From contig JAEYZV010000041.1 in the NCBI GenBank assembly GCA_023427865.1, forward strand, positions 1-14,374: DNA of 14,374 nt, in the 5' to 3' direction. This document shows positions 12,607 through 14,374 of the stretch, piece after piece. The translations under genes and the position numbers were made by a program. The notes beneath the pieces were generated by a model. It saw only the letters and a program-made list of their open reading frames with translations. It was not told the origin of the DNA and did no database searches. This DNA is from Acidobacteriota bacterium (GTDB lineage Bacteria > Acidobacteriota > Vicinamibacteria > Vicinamibacterales > Vicinamibacteraceae). How positions within the stretch are numbered: the first letter of the stretch is position 1; the number at the start of each line of letters is the position of its first letter.

Positions 12607-13427
12607 CACGCGAAATTGTGGCTGCGCGCGAAGAACCAGCCGACGGGAAGGAAGTTCAGCAGCACGATGGCGAACCCCACCGCCGACAACCATGCCGCGC
12701 GCCGTGCCGTGAGGCCCGCCCAGCGTCGCGAGGCCAGCTGCGCGCCGTAGACGAGCCAGGTGACCACTGCCATCAGTATCTTCGGATCGGCCAGCGTCAT
12801 GTGCGGCAGCCGGGGATCGTCGACGTACTGGACGCTCGCCGACCGCAGCCACAACGCGCCACCCACGAGCCCGACCGTGAGGAGCAGCCAGCCGATCCAG
12901 ACGGCGCGCATGTTCATCCGGTCCAGCACCTGCAGCGACGGCAGGCGCTGGAAGAATACGCCAGGCGCCTTGCGCTTCAGCTCACGAAACAACAGCACGT
13001 ACGTGATGCCGATCACGCACGCCAGCGCGAAGCTCGCGTAGGCGAAGAGCAGCGAACCGACGTGCAGGGCCACGAAGGGCACGCCGAAGAACGCCGGGAC
13101 GTCGCGCGGCATCTCGCCGTGCGCGACCAGCCCCTGCAGTGCCACCAGCAGCGGCGTGACGAACACGCCCATGCCCCGCTCGTCGGTCGACACCTCGATC
13201 GAAAGGTAGGCAATCGCCAGCATCCAGACGAAGGTCGAGACCGCGCCCGTGCGCCCCGCCATCGGCGGCACGCCCAGCTCCATCGTGTACATCCCCAGCG
13301 TGAACGTGTGCACGAGCACGGCCAGCAGGAGCAGGCCCGTGGCCACGCGCCCGGCCATCGGCTTGCGGCTGGCGAAGTGCCAGACGTATGCGGAGAACGC
13401 CGCCAGGTAGAGGGCCGCAAGGCTCAT
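12606..13427 (-). CDS. hemX: HemX/CcsA-like cytochrome c assembly family membrane protein
   Basis: The product is 273 residues with about eight membrane segments (roughly 1-19, 28-47, 64-79, 88-101, 115-146, 176-195, 213-232, 243-265). It belongs to the CcmC/CcsA/HemX superfamily: 'LPSLQVLDRMNMRAV' (162-176) and 'ADPKILMAVVTWLVYGAQL' (213-231) align with the family's C-terminal core, where CcsA normally has W-D-P-K; here Ala213 replaces that Trp. Histidines that may be heme ligands remain at 40, 122 and 270. Next to hemA the usual reading is HemX, a membrane protein that in Bacillus lowers HemA levels; a heme-handling role in cytochrome c assembly (CcsA) is the alternative, but no CcsB/ResB partner is in the window. 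The start is 15 bases past the VWA stop codon, with GAGG overlapping that stop; its own stop overlaps the hemA ATG. Confidence 0.87.
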   Translation of the reverse strand: MSLAALYLAAFSAYVWHFASRKPMAGRVATGLLLLAVLVHTFTLGMYTMELGVPPMAGRTGAVSTFVWMLAIAYLSIEVSTDERGMGVFVTPLLVALQGLVAHGEMPRDVPAFFGVPFVALHVGSLLFAYASFALACVIGITYVLLFRELKRKAPGVFFQRLPSLQVLDRMNMRAVWIGWLLLTVGLVGGALWLRSASVQYVDDPRLPHMTLADPKILMAVVTWLVYGAQLASRRWAGLTARRAAWLSAVGFAIVLLNFLPVGWFFARSHNFA

Positions 13428-13442
13428 GGCGCGCGTCCGACC

Positions 13443-14374
13443 TCACTCGGTCGGTCCGTAGTACCCCTGTTTGGTGCGCGCAAGCGTGTTCGGGCGTTCG
13501 ACCCGCACGACCACACGGCGCCAGCGGCCGTCACGCCGCGTGTTGCGCGATGCATAACCGATGGTGTACTGCGCCGCCAGTTCGTCGGCGACCTGGCCAT
13601 AGATCGCTGGCAGCTCGTCGGCAGAACCCGGAAAGAACGTCTTGCCGCCGGTCTCCTGCGCGAACTGCCGCAGCACGAAGTCCGCTTCGCTGAAACCGCC
13701 GAGCGGACGGCTCCTGGCGCCGCCGTCCTTGAGGCCGATGGCGTAGATCGCCACTTCGGAACGCTTGGCGAGCTCGAGTACTTCCTCGAACGGCACCAGG
13801 CTCGACGTGTCCTCACCGTCCGAGAGCACGACGATGGCCTGTCGGCGCACCTCCTGCTCGGTATGAGCCTGGCGGATCTTCTTGAACTCGTTCAACGCCA
13901 CGTAGATCGCGTTGTAGAGCGACGTCGAGCCGCCGGCCGTCGTGCGCCTGATGGCGGCCGTCAGCTCCGACTGGTCGGAGGTGAAGCCCTGGAGGATCTC
14001 GGCGCGGCTCTCGAAGTCGACGATGGTCAGGACGTCGTCGGCCCGCATGCGCTGGATGAACCCGATCGCCGCCTGCTGGGCCACCGGCAGCTTGTCGTTC
14101 ATGCTGGCGCTGGTGTCGACGAGCAGCCCGAGCGCGGTCGGCAACTGCGTGCCCGAGAAAAAGATCACCTCCTGCTTGACGCCGTCCTCGAAGACCGAGA
14201 AGGCATCCTGCGGCAGGCCCGAGACGAAACGCCCGTCACGTTCGGTGACGGTGACGGTGAGCGACACGACCTCGACACCGGCCCGGAAGATTGGCTGGTC
14301 GGCGGCGGCCTGCGCGTCGGGGTCGGATGGCGGTGCCGGCGGCTGCGCGTCGGAGGTGGCCGGAGCGGGTGCGG
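13443..14374 (-). CDS. Acidobacterial-type VWA domain protein (5' end beyond the window)
   Basis: The frame stays open to the window edge, so the N-terminus and its likely signal peptide are missing. The visible part begins with a Pro/Ala/Asp-rich linker (about 14300-14374). Next comes 'IFRAGVEVVSLTVTV' and 'LPQDAFSVFEDGVKQEVIFF', the lead-in strand typical of the VWFA-related acidobacterial family (TIGR03436). The von Willebrand A domain shows an intact metal site: D-T-S-A-S (Asp codon at 14115-14117), the Thr in 'AGGSTSLYNAIY', and the Asp of 'VVLSDGEDTSS'. The C-terminal 'YTIGYASRN' to 'RTKQGYYGPTE' is also typical. Such proteins are thought to be exported and bind protein partners through the metal site; the ligand is unknown. 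A GTG at 14267 is only an internal codon. It is 15 bases upstream of hemX and probably cotranscribed with the heme genes. Confidence 0.9.
   Translation of the reverse strand, partial: APAPATSDAQPPAPPSDPDAQAAADQPIFRAGVEVVSLTVTVTERDGRFVSGLPQDAFSVFEDGVKQEVIFFSGTQLPTALGLLVDTSASMNDKLPVAQQAAIGFIQRMRADDVLTIVDFESRAEILQGFTSDQSELTAAIRRTTAGGSTSLYNAIYVALNEFKKIRQAHTEQEVRRQAIVVLSDGEDTSSLVPFEEVLELAKRSEVAIYAIGLKDGGARSRPLGGFSEADFVLRQFAQETGGKTFFPGSADELPAIYGQVADELAAQYTIGYASRNTRRDGRWRRVVVRVERPNTLARTKQGYYGPTE

Noticed and set aside
12607..12852. Earlier start for hemA
   Set aside because: That stretch is inside hemX. The conserved glutamyl-tRNA reductase N-terminus begins at 12606.

Overview
The window is very GC-rich and densely coded. 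It looks like chromosomal DNA from an Acidobacteriota member, most likely a Vicinamibacteria-type lineage. That placement is an inference from three protein types: a secreted von Willebrand A protein of the 'acidobacterial VWFA' kind at the right edge, an Oar-like TonB-dependent receptor with an N-terminal carboxypeptidase-regulatory-like domain, and a small signal-peptide protein rich in Gly, Tyr and Arg. I saw no rRNA, tRNA, insertion sequence, phage gene or CRISPR array.

Layout. Bases 202-2715 hold three minus-strand envelope or secreted proteins of unknown function: a TPR lipoprotein-like protein, a single-pass membrane protein, and a Gly/Tyr/Arg repeat protein with a possible sigma-54 promoter. 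A small basic coiled-coil protein (2739-3062, plus) starts only 23 bp from the divergent TPR gene. hemL (3095-4387, minus) follows. A 280-bp divergent control region separates it from a 967-residue TonB-dependent receptor (4668-7571, plus). A strong hairpin closes the receptor gene against hemB. From 7641 to the right end, all genes run on the minus strand as one apparent operon, in transcription order: VWA protein (5' end outside the window), hemX/ccsA-like, hemA, hemC, cobA-hemD fusion, hemB.

How the genes work together. HemA and HemL make 5-aminolevulinate from glutamyl-tRNA (C5 pathway). HemB condenses it to porphobilinogen, HemC polymerises that to hydroxymethylbilane, and the HemD half of the fusion closes the ring to uroporphyrinogen III. 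The CobA half would methylate it toward precorrin-2 (siroheme/cobalamin). So every step from charged glutamate to uroporphyrinogen III is present, and nothing after it (no hemE, hemN/G or hemH). The order resembles the Bacillus hemAXCDBL operon, except that hemX comes first and hemL is split off by the oppositely oriented TonB receptor. hemX-hemA and hemA-hemC overlap at stop/start codons.

The least expected signals are a degenerate heptad array built on CAGGTAA at two intergenic sites about 8.4 kb apart, an aberrant SAM-binding motif in the CobA domain, a sigma-54-like site upstream of the repeat protein, and the acidobacterial VWA gene joined to the heme operon. I found no clear new multi-gene defence or mobile system.
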